This document shows, piece by piece, positions 43,201 to 51,969 of a stretch of 64,000 nucleotides of DNA. The translations under genes were made by a program, and so were the position numbers. Position 1 is the stretch's first letter; each line of letters starts with the position of its first letter. Below the pieces are notes generated by a model that did no database searches, was not told the origin of the DNA, and worked only from the letters and a program-made list of their open reading frames with translations. Source of the stretch: Adhaeribacter soli (lineage in GTDB: Bacteria > Bacteroidota > Bacteroidia > Cytophagales > Hymenobacteraceae); contig NZ_VTWT01000003.1 of NCBI RefSeq assembly GCF_008727925.1, positions 186,001-250,000 on the forward strand. Direction: 5' to 3'.

Positions 43201-44619
43201 TTTTTACCGATGGCCTTATCCGGTTCGGCAGGTGCTGAAGTGCAACGTCCGTTGGCTACCGTAGTGATCGGCGGGCTAATTACGGCTACCCTTCTTACGC
43301 TCTTAGTTTTACCGGTACTCTATATTTATTTCGAAAGAGGTATGAAAAACAAACCTGGCAACCAGGGTGGATTGGCAGCAATAACCTTGCTTCTGGTTTT
43401 TGGGTTTCCACTAATTAGCAATGCTCAGAATCAGCCAGCGAAGCAGGTAACCTTACAGGAAGCCATTTCTATAGGTCTCCAAAATAACGGTACCATCCGT
43501 ACGGCCAATTATGAAATAGAGCTGCAACAGGCACTGAAACGAACTGCCACAGGTATAAACAAGACCGATATTTCTCTAACCTACGGCCAGTATAACAGCA
43601 GCGCCAACGATAATAATATTACGGTATCCCAAACTATTCCTTTCCCAACGGTATGGAGTGCCAAAGCAAAACTGGGCCAGGCCAATATCAAAGGCAGCGA
43701 ATTACAAAAGAATGTTACGGCCAATGAACTGGTGCGCAGCATCAAGGAAACCTATTACCAGTTAGTTTTCCTGAAAGCCCAACGCCGCATTTTCCTCCAC
43801 CAGGATAGCCTCCTGAATACCTTCGTAAAAGCTGCCCAGGTGCGCTACCGAACCGGCGAAACCACTTACCTGGAACAGGTTACAGCCGAAGCGGAAGGTG
43901 CCAGAGCCAAAGCTACCCTGATCCAGAACGAAGCTGATCTTAAAGCCTACCAGCTTAATTTGCAATACCTGCTTAACAGCAAAGAACCGGTAGATGCAGC
44001 CGAAACCAGGTTAGTAAGAAAAGACCTGGTTATCGCTGCCGATAGCGGTGCACTGGCCAACAATCCGAATTTAAGTTACCTGAAACAGCAGATCGAAATT
44101 GCCAGGCAAAGTACCAGCCTCCAAAAAGCAGAACTTCTGCCCGATCTCCGGTTAGGATATTTTAACCAGACGCTTATTGGAAGCATCGAAGAACAAAACG
44201 GCGTAGTGAAGCGGTTTGGACCGTCGGATCGCTTTTCAGGAATTGAAGTAGGCGTATCGGTTCCCCTTTGGATTGGCCCAGGCAAAGCCAATGTACAGGC
44301 AGCCAGGATCAGGGAGAAAATTGCGGAATCTACTCTCCGGCAAAATCAAACCGTTTTACAAGGGCAGTACGTGCAATTGGTGCAGCAATTCCTGAAATAC
44401 CAGAATAGTCTGGCTTATTACGAAGAAACTGCCTTGCGCCAGGCCGATCTGATCCTGAGCAATTCCACGAAAGCCTTCCGGGCTGGCGAGATCGGTTACT
44501 TAGAATATGTACAGGCCCTGACCAGGGCTTTAACCATTAAACAGGAACATCTCGAAATCGTGAACCAGTACAACCAATCCGTGGTAGACCTGGAGTTTTT
44601 TACAGGAAATCAATATTAA
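40240..44619 (+). CDS. CzcA/CusA-type heavy-metal RND pump fused to a TolC-like domain
   Basis: 1459 aa. Residues 1-1033 are a full RND transporter (ERLITFPIEVTMATIPEIEEIRS, GAIDFGLIVDGAVIIVES, PTLSEGDFAVETR, FTAIPLSAIGGIFAL) of the heavy-metal family: twelve TM helices and two periplasmic loops. After a short linker come a signal-like hydrophobic stretch (LAAITLLLVFGFPLISNAQ) and a TolC-type outer-membrane factor (VTLQEAISIGLQNNGTIRTA ... RYRTGETTYLEQVTAEAE, AFRAGEIGYLEYVQAL). The fusion joins two parts of a tripartite proton-driven exporter for Cu, Ag, Co, Zn or Cd. Metal specificity is not certain. Confidence 0.93.
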   Translation: MLDKVIHFSIHNKLIVGLFTLALIAWGAFSVTQLPVDAVPDITNNQVLVITSSPSLATQEVERLITFPIEVTMATIPEIEEIRSFSRFGLSVVTIVFQENTDVYWARQQVNERLSEAEKQIPAGVGSPELAPVSTGLGEIYQYLLHPKKGFEKKYDAAELRTIQDWIVRRQLLGTPGVADVSSFGGFLKQYEVAVNPQQLRSMGVSISEIFTALERNNQNTGGAYIDKRPNAYFIRTQGLITDLDEIGKIVVKNNASGLPVLIRDVANVQFGHATRYGAMTRNAEGEVVGGIVMMLKDANASKVIKEVKERIETINKSLPEGVEIEPFLDRTKLVKNAINTVTKNLAEGALIVIFVLVLFLGNLRAGLVVASVIPLAMLFAISMMNLFNVSGNLMSLGAIDFGLIVDGAVIIVESIVHRIATITGQNRLTQQQMDKEVYGAASKIRSSAAFGEIIILIVYLPILALVGTEGKMFRPMAQTVGFAILGAFILSLTYVPMMSALFLSKNTHHKRNISDRMMDFFQRVYDPMIKFALRSKAIILFIAGALFAISLLIFSRMGGEFIPTLSEGDFAVETRVLTGSSMQETIDASQKAAAILLKEFPEVVEVVSKIGSSEIPTDPMPVEAADMMVILKDQDEWTTADNREELATKMAEALEDIPGVSFGFQQPIQMRFNELMSGAKQDVVVKIYGEDLETLSREAEKVGKLAQSVEGAEDVYVETVTGLPQIVVDYNRNQLAKFGIAVEDVNQVVQTAFAGQSTGQVFEGEKRFDLVVRLSKESRQGIEDVQNLFVSTPNGQQIPLIQVATVSFQPGPYQIQRDDTKRRITVAFNVRNRDVESLVEELKSKVESQIKLPAGYYVTYGGQFENLIEARQRLSIAVPVALGLIFILLFFTFNSVKQSLLIFTAIPLSAIGGIFALTLRGMPFSISAGIGFIALFGVAVLNGIVLIGEFNHLKAEGITDIYQRVIEGTKHRLRPVLMTASVASLGFLPMALSGSAGAEVQRPLATVVIGGLITATLLTLLVLPVLYIYFERGMKNKPGNQGGLAAITLLLVFGFPLISNAQNQPAKQVTLQEAISIGLQNNGTIRTANYEIELQQALKRTATGINKTDISLTYGQYNSSANDNNITVSQTIPFPTVWSAKAKLGQANIKGSELQKNVTANELVRSIKETYYQLVFLKAQRRIFLHQDSLLNTFVKAAQVRYRTGETTYLEQVTAEAEGARAKATLIQNEADLKAYQLNLQYLLNSKEPVDAAETRLVRKDLVIAADSGALANNPNLSYLKQQIEIARQSTSLQKAELLPDLRLGYFNQTLIGSIEEQNGVVKRFGPSDRFSGIEVGVSVPLWIGPGKANVQAARIREKIAESTLRQNQTVLQGQYVQLVQQFLKYQNSLAYYEETALRQADLILSNSTKAFRAGEIGYLEYVQALTRALTIKQEHLEIVNQYNQSVVDLEFFTGNQY

Positions 44620-44637
44620 TTTTTGAATGAAGACCAT

Positions 44638-45915
44638 ATGCGTTTTATCCATATAAATAAACGAACCACCCTTGACTTGCTCCTTAGAAGGGCAAGCACC
44701 TTTCTATTTTCGGCAGTTTTTAGCCTTTTTTTCATAGCCTGTTCTGGTTCAGAAACAGAATCGAAACCAGAAGCTGAAGGCCACGGAGAAGAAACAGAAA
44801 ACCACACAGAAGAAAAGGAAAGCCACGCAGAAGCACCGGGCAATAGAGTAGAATTAACTGCCCGCCAGTACGAAGTTGCCGGAATTGAACTTGGTAAACC
44901 TGAAATGAAAAACCTGAGCCAGGTGCTGCAGGTTAACGGCGTTTTGGATGTACCACCACAAAATATGGCCAGCATCAGTGCCCCGCTGGGCGGCTTCGTA
45001 AAAAGCACCGACCTTCTGCAAGGGAAATTTGTAAAAAAAGGCTCCGTAATTGCCATTATTGAAAACCCTGAATTCATTCAGATTCAGCAGGATTACCTGG
45101 AAAATAAAAGCCAGTTAGATTACCTGAGCATGGAACTGGCAAGGCAAAAAGAATTGCGGGCCGAAAATGTAAACTCCGCTAAAACCTTGCAACAAACCGA
45201 AGCTGAGTATAAAACCATCCGGGCAAGAGTTAATGGCTTAAAAGAACGGTTGGCCATGATCGGCATCAGCCCGAAACAAATCCAAGCTGGCAATATTTCC
45301 CGAACTGCTCCGCTGATTGCTCCGATTACCGGCTATGTAACCGATGTAAATGTGAACATAGGAACGTTTGTAAACCCTACCGACGTTTTATTTATGATCG
45401 CCAATACCGAACATTTGCACGTTGAGCTAACCATTTTCGAGAAGGATGCGGCCAAAATAAAGATGGGCCAGAAAGTACGATTCACCCTGCCCAACGAAAA
45501 CCAGGAACGCCACGCTACCATTTACCTGATCGGCAAAGCCGTTAGAGAAGATCGTACGATTCGGGTGCATGCCCACCTGGACGAAGAAGACCACGAACTG
45601 ATCCCCAACACCTATGTAAATGCGCTGGTAGAACTAAAAGGGGCTTCGGTTTTGGCTTTACCACAAGAGGCAATTGTTCACGCTGATGGAAAGAACTACT
45701 TGTTTTTGGCCAAGGGCCAACGCAAGGAAAACAACGTGGTAATGTATGACTTTGAGCGGCAGGAAATAATGACCGGTGTATCGGAATTCGGTTTTACTGA
45801 GGTCTTTTTACCCGAGAATACTGCCGATACCGCAAAGGTGGTGGTTAAAGGGGCTTATTCGTTGCTTGCTAAAATGAACAATACCGAAGAAGAAGGAGAA
45901 GGCCACGGCCACTAA
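44638..45915 (+). CDS. RND periplasmic adaptor (CusB/CzcB-like) lipoprotein
   Basis: 425 aa from the ATG at 44638; a TTG at 44623 is possible. Lipoprotein signal with the lipobox FIAC (LFSAVFSLFFIACSGSE), then a His/Glu-rich tract (EGHGEETENHTEEKESHAE) that may bind metal. Barrel-sandwich and alpha-hairpin segments (SISAPLGGFVKSTDLLQGKF, LEVTAEAEYKTIRARVNGL-like coil, APITGYVTDVNVNIGTFVNP) define an HlyD/CusB adaptor. The C-terminus again ends GEGHGH. It links the pump and the outer-membrane channel. Confidence 0.92.
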   Translation: MRFIHINKRTTLDLLLRRASTFLFSAVFSLFFIACSGSETESKPEAEGHGEETENHTEEKESHAEAPGNRVELTARQYEVAGIELGKPEMKNLSQVLQVNGVLDVPPQNMASISAPLGGFVKSTDLLQGKFVKKGSVIAIIENPEFIQIQQDYLENKSQLDYLSMELARQKELRAENVNSAKTLQQTEAEYKTIRARVNGLKERLAMIGISPKQIQAGNISRTAPLIAPITGYVTDVNVNIGTFVNPTDVLFMIANTEHLHVELTIFEKDAAKIKMGQKVRFTLPNENQERHATIYLIGKAVREDRTIRVHAHLDEEDHELIPNTYVNALVELKGASVLALPQEAIVHADGKNYLFLAKGQRKENNVVMYDFERQEIMTGVSEFGFTEVFLPENTADTAKVVVKGAYSLLAKMNNTEEEGEGHGH

Positions 45916-45925
45916 TAAAAACGCT

Positions 45926-46339
45926 ATGGTTAAAGAACTTGAAACTGATCTGCTGGCAAAAGGCATCCGGCCTACGGCTATGCGCTTGCTGGTGCTGGAT
46001 TATCTTCTGAAACAGTCTGCTGCCGTTAGCCTGAACGACCTGGAAACGTATTTCCTGAAAGCTGACCGCATTACGCTTTACCGGACGTTAAAGAAATTTG
46101 AAGATAAAGGCATCGTTCATAAAATTGAAGACGGCACATCATCCGTAAAATATGCGCTTTGCCCGGAAAGCTGTTACGGCATGGCTTATTGCGATCTTCA
46201 TCTGCACTTTTATTGCACCCAATGCCAGAATACCTTCTGCTTACCAAAAACCCGGATTCCGGAACTTCAATTACCTGAAAATTACCAACCGGAAGAAATA
46301 AGCCTGACCGTGAAAGGCAAGTGCAGCAACTGCAGCTGA
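45926..46339 (+). CDS. Fur family metal-responsive repressor
   Basis: 137 aa. Winged helix (IRPTAMRLLVLDYLLKQ, ADRITLYRTLKKFEDKGIVH) followed by a metal-binding domain with DLHLHFYCTQCQNTFC and KGKCSNCS: two CxxC pairs for structural zinc and a His cluster. It lies inside the efflux operon, 10 bp after the adaptor, so it likely regulates it, acting as Zur or as a sensor of another metal. Family certain; metal inferred. Confidence 0.9.
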   Translation: MVKELETDLLAKGIRPTAMRLLVLDYLLKQSAAVSLNDLETYFLKADRITLYRTLKKFEDKGIVHKIEDGTSSVKYALCPESCYGMAYCDLHLHFYCTQCQNTFCLPKTRIPELQLPENYQPEEISLTVKGKCSNCS

Positions 46340-46407
46340 TAAAATGCAATGCAGTTGCACATGCTTACCACGTAGCTTTGTACAGCAAACAATTAAATGT
46401 CTGTTGT

Positions 46408-46785
46408 ATGAAGTTCAATTGGGAAATGCCTTATAACCTTCAGCCATTTTATAAAACTGAGTTGGATAATTACCTGATAAACTGGCAAAACGGAGAGCCT
46501 GCCCTGGCCTTTCATCATCTGGAAAGAGCACATATCCTGGGGCAGGCTTTCCCGTATCAGCATACTTTTGTGCACTGGGAAATGCTCAAATTCGGTTTCC
46601 GGATAAAAAGCTGGCAAGAAGTAACCGGCCAAATCCCCCGTTTGTTGGTTGGTGGGGTTAAATCCTTTATCGGTAAAATTCCCGTAGGCAATACCGGTGG
46701 TGCTAATGTTCATCCGCTTCAACCAATGGAAATTTCTGCTGATCTGAAGGCAATACTTTCTAAATTAAAAACAAATGAAAATTAA
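46408..46785 (+). CDS. DUF3703 family protein
   Basis: 125 aa from the ATG at 46408. Matches DUF3703: FYKTELDNYLINWQNGEPALAFHHLERAHILGQ, HTFVHWEMLKFG, GGVKSFIGKIPVGNTGGANV. Members are found with heavy-metal resistance operons; biochemical role unknown. It overlaps the next gene by 11 bp, which implies translational coupling. Confidence 0.88.
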   Translation: MKFNWEMPYNLQPFYKTELDNYLINWQNGEPALAFHHLERAHILGQAFPYQHTFVHWEMLKFGFRIKSWQEVTGQIPRLLVGGVKSFIGKIPVGNTGGANVHPLQPMEISADLKAILSKLKTNEN

Positions 46786-47383
46786 TACAAACCTAAGCAC
46801 CATTGGCACATGTAGTTTATTTCTTACTGCTTTGGCCTCGCCTTGCTGCTTTCCCTTATTTGGCTTTATTCTGGCCGCACTTGGGCTTGGTACGTTCGAA
46901 TTATTCGGCGGCTGGACGATGTGGGTTTTCCAGGTGCTGGTGGCTTTATCAATTGTGGGGCTGTTTATTTCATACAGGAAGCACAAATGTATGTACCCTA
47001 TATTGATTGCCATACCAAGCGCACTTGTGATTTTCTATAGTTATCATTTTCTGGAAAACGATAACTGGATTTACCTGATGTACCTGGGTATGTTTGGCCT
47101 TGGAATTTCAGCAATTGTAAACCATTACCGCAACAGGTTACATTATAGTTGCTGCATTACACAAGAAAAAATCGTTAGCGAAATCAACTTAAAAAGTACC
47201 ATTACCTGTCCAAATTGCGGGCATAGCAAAGAGGAAACGATGCCGACAGATGCTTGTCAATACTTTTATGAATGTGAAAATTGCCACCTGGTTTTAAAAC
47301 CAAAGGCTGGCGATTGTTGCGTGTTTTGCAGTTACGGCACAGAGAAGTGTCCACCCATCCAAACCGGAGCAGGCTGCTGTTAA
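46775..47383 (+). CDS. MerC-like membrane protein with a GDCCVFCSYG tail
   Basis: 202 aa. Four TM helices in residues 1-115 with the metal-binding pair SPCCFPLFGF as in MerC mercury-uptake proteins. The C-terminal ~70 residues are a separate zinc-ribbon-like part (TCPNCGHSKEETMPTDACQY, CENCH) ending in GDCCVFCSYGTEKCPPIQTG, a motif seen in Bacteroidota and mercury operons. Probably carries or delivers a soft metal; in this context it may serve the P-type ATPase 22 bp downstream. Confidence 0.87.
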   Translation: MKINTNLSTIGTCSLFLTALASPCCFPLFGFILAALGLGTFELFGGWTMWVFQVLVALSIVGLFISYRKHKCMYPILIAIPSALVIFYSYHFLENDNWIYLMYLGMFGLGISAIVNHYRNRLHYSCCITQEKIVSEINLKSTITCPNCGHSKEETMPTDACQYFYECENCHLVLKPKAGDCCVFCSYGTEKCPPIQTGAGCC

Positions 47384-47404
47384 TTAATTCTTATCCCGAT
47401 TTTT

Positions 47405-49444
47405 ATGAACCTCAACGATAAAAGAAATCAAGACGAGCCGAAAGGCTTGGAAATCACATCTCCACGCACTGCTGAGCATCCTGGCCCCCAAATTCCTAAA
47501 ACCGGTCTTCAGTACGAACCAGGCGGCGATGCCTGTTGCAGTACGGATGCCAAACCGGAAAAGAAAACAGATGAAGATGGCCACGACCACGAAACCACTT
47601 CTTACCTTCCAGCTATTGGCAGTTTGGTTTTATTGCTCACTGGTATTGCCCTCGACTACTTTGAGGTAAGCTGGTTTAGCGGTTATATCAGGTTAGCAGT
47701 TTTTATGATTGCCTATTTGCTGGTAGGTGGGAAAGTGCTTTGGCATGCCGTAACCAATTTTTCCAAAGGCAATATATTCAACGAGTTCTTCCTGATGGGT
47801 ATCGCTACGCTGGGTGCCATCTACATCGGAGAATATGCGGAAGCGGTAGCTGTAATGCTGTTTTACGTGATTGGCGAACACTTTCAGGAAGCAGCAGTAG
47901 CCAAATCCCGGAAATCCATAAAAGATCTGATTGATAACCGGCCGGAAATTGTAACGGTACTAAGAAACGGTATTGCTACCGAAGTTAACCCGAAGCAGGT
48001 GAACCTGGGTGATGTGATCCAGGTAAAAGCCGGGGAAAAAGTTGCCCTGGATGGGGAAATGCTCACCGAAAGTTCATCGTTCAATACGGCAGCACTAACC
48101 GGAGAGTCAAAACCGGATACGAAGCGCAAAGGTGAAAAAGTACTGGCTGGTATGATTAACCTGGATAAAGTAATCGAGCTGAAAGTTACTGCTGGTTACG
48201 AAGACAGTGCCTTGTCTAAAATCCTGCAAATGGTAGAAAATGCCGGAACCAGGAAAGCCAAAACCCAGCTCTTTATTACCCGATTCGCCAAAGTTTACAC
48301 ACCCATTGTAGTTTTCCTGGCTTTGGGTATAGCCTTGCTGCCATACTTCTTTGTAGACGATTACATCTTTAACGATTGGCTTTACCGGGCGTTAGTGTTC
48401 CTGGTAATTTCCTGCCCTTGTGCTTTGGTTGTCTCTATCCCATTGGGATATTTCGGCGGCATTGGAGCAGCTTCCAGAAACGGGATTTTATTCAAGGGTT
48501 CGAATTTCCTGGACTTGATCACAACCATCGACACTGTTGTAATGGATAAAACCGGAACGCTTACAGAAGGGGTTTTCAAAGTTCAGGAGATTAAAACCAA
48601 TGGACTTGAGCAAGCTGATTTTTTAGCCACCGTGGCAGCTCTGGAAAGCAAATCAACCCATCCTATTGCCTCAGCCATTGTGCAGCACACAGGCCTGAGT
48701 TACCAACAAAAAACGGTATCGGAAACGGAAGAAATATCGGGCCACGGTTTAAAAGGTAAAGTTGATGGACAGGAAGTGTTGGCAGGCAACGGCAAACTGA
48801 TGCACAAATACAACATTGCCTACGATCCGCAGATAGATGCCATTGTCGATACAATTGTGCTGGTGGCTATCGGAGGGAAATTTGCCGGTTATATTACCAT
48901 TGCCGATCAGATAAAAGAAGATGCGCCAGGAACCATAGAAACTTTGCACCAAATGGGCATTAAAAACATCGTAATGCTTTCCGGCGATAAAGATTCTATT
49001 GTTCAGAAGATAGCAAAACAGCTTAAAATAGACCTGGCATTTGGCGGGCTGCTACCTCAGGATAAAGTAACCAAAGTGGAAGAGCTGAAAAACCAAGGGA
49101 AACAAGTTGCCTTTATAGGCGATGGCATAAACGATGCGCCGGTAATAACCCTGGCTGATGTAGGCTTAGCTATGGGCGGTCTGGGTTCTGATGCGGCAAT
49201 CGAAACTGCTGATGTAGTAATTCAAACCGACCAGCCTTCCAAAATTGCTACGGCCATCAACATCGGGAAGAAAACGAAACAGATTGTGTGGCAGAATATT
49301 GGTTTGGCCTTTGGCGTAAAAGCCCTGGTTCTGATCTTTGGGGCATTTGGCGTGGCTACTATGTGGGAAGCAGTTTTTGCGGACGTAGGCGTAGCGTTTC
49401 TGGCAATATTAAATGCAATCCGGATTCAGCGCATGAAGTTTTAA
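47405..49444 (+). CDS. Zn/Cd/Pb-type P-type ATPase (ZntA-like)
   Basis: 679 aa. The N-terminal tail lacks a complete HMA domain but has CC and His clusters (GGDACCSTDAKPEKKTDEDG, HDHE). P-type features: TGES (AALTGESKPD), the transport motif SCPCALVVSIP, the phosphorylated DKTGTLTEG, HP motif in STHPIASAI and GDGINDAPV. The CPC motif with the following SIPLGYFGG is typical of Zn/Cd/Pb exporters. Last gene of the + metal operon; exports metal from the cytoplasm to the periplasm for the RND system. Confidence 0.93.
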   Translation: MNLNDKRNQDEPKGLEITSPRTAEHPGPQIPKTGLQYEPGGDACCSTDAKPEKKTDEDGHDHETTSYLPAIGSLVLLLTGIALDYFEVSWFSGYIRLAVFMIAYLLVGGKVLWHAVTNFSKGNIFNEFFLMGIATLGAIYIGEYAEAVAVMLFYVIGEHFQEAAVAKSRKSIKDLIDNRPEIVTVLRNGIATEVNPKQVNLGDVIQVKAGEKVALDGEMLTESSSFNTAALTGESKPDTKRKGEKVLAGMINLDKVIELKVTAGYEDSALSKILQMVENAGTRKAKTQLFITRFAKVYTPIVVFLALGIALLPYFFVDDYIFNDWLYRALVFLVISCPCALVVSIPLGYFGGIGAASRNGILFKGSNFLDLITTIDTVVMDKTGTLTEGVFKVQEIKTNGLEQADFLATVAALESKSTHPIASAIVQHTGLSYQQKTVSETEEISGHGLKGKVDGQEVLAGNGKLMHKYNIAYDPQIDAIVDTIVLVAIGGKFAGYITIADQIKEDAPGTIETLHQMGIKNIVMLSGDKDSIVQKIAKQLKIDLAFGGLLPQDKVTKVEELKNQGKQVAFIGDGINDAPVITLADVGLAMGGLGSDAAIETADVVIQTDQPSKIATAINIGKKTKQIVWQNIGLAFGVKALVLIFGAFGVATMWEAVFADVGVAFLAILNAIRIQRMKF

Positions 49445-49531
49445 ATTATAACCTTCCATGTTAATTTTTGTACCTCCGAATTTTATAACTCTCTGCTAAA
49501 ATCCTGTAACGCTTTCGGTAAGGCATGTCGG

Positions 49532-49539
49532 TATCTTTG
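49532..49539 (+). promoter_or_regulatory. -7 element before the copper chaperone
   Basis: TATCTTTG, 23 bp before the ATG at 49563. No perfect -33 TTTG is seen at the usual distance. Confidence 0.5.
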
Positions 49540-49562
49540 AATAGAACTTAAATGCTTTAGTT

Positions 49563-49772
49563 ATGAATTATTTAAAATTTAAAACCAATATTAATTGTGG
49601 TGGTTGCGTTGCCAATGTAACCCCATTCCTGAACAAGGAAGCAGGTATTTGCAAGTGGAACGTTGATACAACTAATGCTCAAAAAGTGCTTACTATTTCT
49701 ACTGATAAACTTAGCGAAGAGGAAGTAATTAAAATTATTCAGGAAGCTGGATATAAGGCCGAAAGGTTATAG
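49563..49772 (+). CDS. Heavy-metal-associated (CopZ-like) chaperone
   Basis: 69 aa, a single HMA domain with the metal site NINCGGCVANV (CxxC) near residues 11-14 and a typical C-terminus (EEVIKIIQEAGYKAERL). A cytosolic Cu(I) carrier that would hand metal to a P-type ATPase; it has its own promoter and lies between the two ATPase genes. A terminator follows. Confidence 0.92.
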   Translation: MNYLKFKTNINCGGCVANVTPFLNKEAGICKWNVDTTNAQKVLTISTDKLSEEEVIKIIQEAGYKAERL

Positions 49773-49791
49773 TCAATCCTTGCTTACCAAT

Positions 49792-49820
49792 AAAAAAGGC
49801 AGCCATTTAGCTGCCTTTTT
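49792..49820. terminator. Terminator between convergent copZ-like and copB-like genes
   Basis: AAAAAAGGCAGC / GCTGCCTTTTT with a 6-nt loop and T runs on both strands. Confidence 0.9.
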
Positions 49821-49827
49821 GTTTAAT

Positions 49828-51909
49828 TCAAATCACTTCTCGTCTTAAAAGCTGAGCATTTATTGCCACGATTATAGTACTTAAGCTCATTAAAACCGCA
49901 CCAACAGCAGGAGAAATCATAATGCCCCAATTGTACAGCACGCCTGCTGCCAGCGGTAAAGCAACAACATTATAACCAGTTGCCCAGATTAAGTTTTGGA
50001 TCATTTTCCGGTAGGTGGCTTTACCGAACAGTATAAGCGAAGCAATGTCCTGCGGGTTGCTGTTCACCAGGATAATGTCTGCGGTTTCGGCCGCAACGTC
50101 GGTTCCGGAACCAACAGCAATACCTACGTCCGCTTGGGCTAAAGCTGGTGCATCGTTTACCCCGTCGCCAGTCATGGCTACGAACTCGTTTTTGGCTTGC
50201 AGCTCTTTTACCTTTTCCTGTTTCTGGTGAGGTAATACATTGGCAAGGAAGCCATCCATTTGCAGCTTTTCGCTCACGCTTTTGGCCACCCGTTCGTTGT
50301 CCCCAGTCAAGAGCAGGTTTTTGATACCGTTTTCTTTTAATACCTTAATAGCCGTTGCTGATTCTTCCCTTATCTGATCCCGTAGTTTAATGTAGCCTAC
50401 TGGTTGCTGATCCACAAGCACGTAAACCGCTGTTTCGACACCTTCTTCTGCTTTATTCTGAGGCACTTCAACCTTAAATTCCTCCAGGTAATTCGGGCCT
50501 ACCACTTTTACATCCCGACCCTCTACCGTTCCTTCCAGCCCTTTACCAGGCAAGTAATTAAAGTTTTCAGAAGCTGGCACCAGAATATTCTGCTCTTTGG
50601 CTTTGCGTAATATTCCCTGCGAAATGTAATGCTCTGAATGTTGCTCTACTCCTGCTGCCAGCCTGAGCATTTCTGTTTCAGAGATATTGTTACTAAATGT
50701 AACCACTTCGGCAACTTCATGGGAGCCTTTGGTTAGCGTACCGGTTTTATCAAAAATAATGGTGGTTATCCTGCGGGAATTTTCGAAAGCGGTACGGTTC
50801 CGGATCAACAAACCATTTCGGGCAGAAACGGCTGTAGAAATGGCTACCACCAGCGGTACAGCTAAACCTAAAGCATGAGGGCAGGATATTACCATTACAG
50901 TTACCATTCGCTCCAGTGCAAAAGCGAATTCCGCTCCCATTAGTAACCAGACTGCCAGCGTACCAAAACCTGCAAAAAGGGCAATATAGGTAAGCCATTT
51001 GGCAGCTTTGTCCGCAAGGTTCTGCGTTTCTGATTTGGTTTTCTGAGCTTCTTGTATCAGGTTAATTACCTTGTTCAGATAGCTGTCCTTACCGGTATTT
51101 TGCACTCTAACCTGCAGCGAACCGTTACCATTTATGGAGCCACCAATTACTTTATCGCCTTGTACTTTCTGGGCAGGTTTGCTTTCCCCGGTAAGCATAC
51201 TCTCGTTCAGATAACTTTCTCCACTTTCAACCAAACCATCTGCCGGTACTTTTTCTCCCGGCTTAACCTGAATCAGGTCATCTTTCTGTAGTTCGGCTAT
51301 TGGAATATTAACCATCTGGCCGTTTCGAATCACATGGGCTTCAGAAGGCATCATGCTCACCAGCAATTCAAGGGCTTTGGAAGCGCCCATTACTGATTTC
51401 ATCTCGATCCAGTGGCCCAGGAGCATAATCACGATCAGCGTAGCCAGTTCCCAGAAAAAGTCCATGCCTTTCAGGCCAAAGACAATTGCGGTACTGTATA
51501 CATATGCTACCGAAATGGCCACGCCAATCAAAGTCATCATGCCCGGCGATCCTCTCTTTACTTCATCTAACAAACCAGTTAGAAAAGGCCAGCCACCATA
51601 AAAGAAAATGACTGATGAAAGCACAAAGGCAATGTACATGGCGTATGGCACATCCAGGGTATAGCCCAGAATGTGTTGTACCATTGGGCTTAGAACAATA
51701 ACCGGTATTGACAATGCCAATGAAATCCAGAAACGCTTTTTAAAATCGTCGATCCTCATAGCGTGGTGATCGTGGCCATGTTCGCCGTGACCAGCATGAC
51801 CACCTGCTTTTTCATGGGCATGCACTGTTTTCTCTGCAAGATCCGTTTTAAGCTTTCCTGCTGTACTGTGAGCATGATGTTCTTCTGGATGATGATGGGT
51901 ATGATCCAT
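49828..51909 (-). CDS. CopB-type copper P-type ATPase
   Basis: 693 aa. The His-rich N-terminus (HTHHHPEEHHAH, HAHEKAGGHAGHGEHGHDHH) replaces HMA domains. The transport motif is SCPHALGLAVPLV; CPH rather than CPC marks the CopB (P1B-3) class. TGES (SMLTGESKPA), DKTGTLTKG and GDGVNDAPAL are intact. Exports copper (or silver) to the periplasm. Last gene of the minus-strand copper operon that starts with the His/Cys-rich exported protein; ATG at 51909. Confidence 0.94.
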   Translation of the reverse strand: MDHTHHHPEEHHAHSTAGKLKTDLAEKTVHAHEKAGGHAGHGEHGHDHHAMRIDDFKKRFWISLALSIPVIVLSPMVQHILGYTLDVPYAMYIAFVLSSVIFFYGGWPFLTGLLDEVKRGSPGMMTLIGVAISVAYVYSTAIVFGLKGMDFFWELATLIVIMLLGHWIEMKSVMGASKALELLVSMMPSEAHVIRNGQMVNIPIAELQKDDLIQVKPGEKVPADGLVESGESYLNESMLTGESKPAQKVQGDKVIGGSINGNGSLQVRVQNTGKDSYLNKVINLIQEAQKTKSETQNLADKAAKWLTYIALFAGFGTLAVWLLMGAEFAFALERMVTVMVISCPHALGLAVPLVVAISTAVSARNGLLIRNRTAFENSRRITTIIFDKTGTLTKGSHEVAEVVTFSNNISETEMLRLAAGVEQHSEHYISQGILRKAKEQNILVPASENFNYLPGKGLEGTVEGRDVKVVGPNYLEEFKVEVPQNKAEEGVETAVYVLVDQQPVGYIKLRDQIREESATAIKVLKENGIKNLLLTGDNERVAKSVSEKLQMDGFLANVLPHQKQEKVKELQAKNEFVAMTGDGVNDAPALAQADVGIAVGSGTDVAAETADIILVNSNPQDIASLILFGKATYRKMIQNLIWATGYNVVALPLAAGVLYNWGIMISPAVGAVLMSLSTIIVAINAQLLRREVI

Positions 51910-51969
51910 AGATTCTCAGCTATTTATTAAATCAAATTATTTAAGACCATTCATTTTGGCACCTCCACC

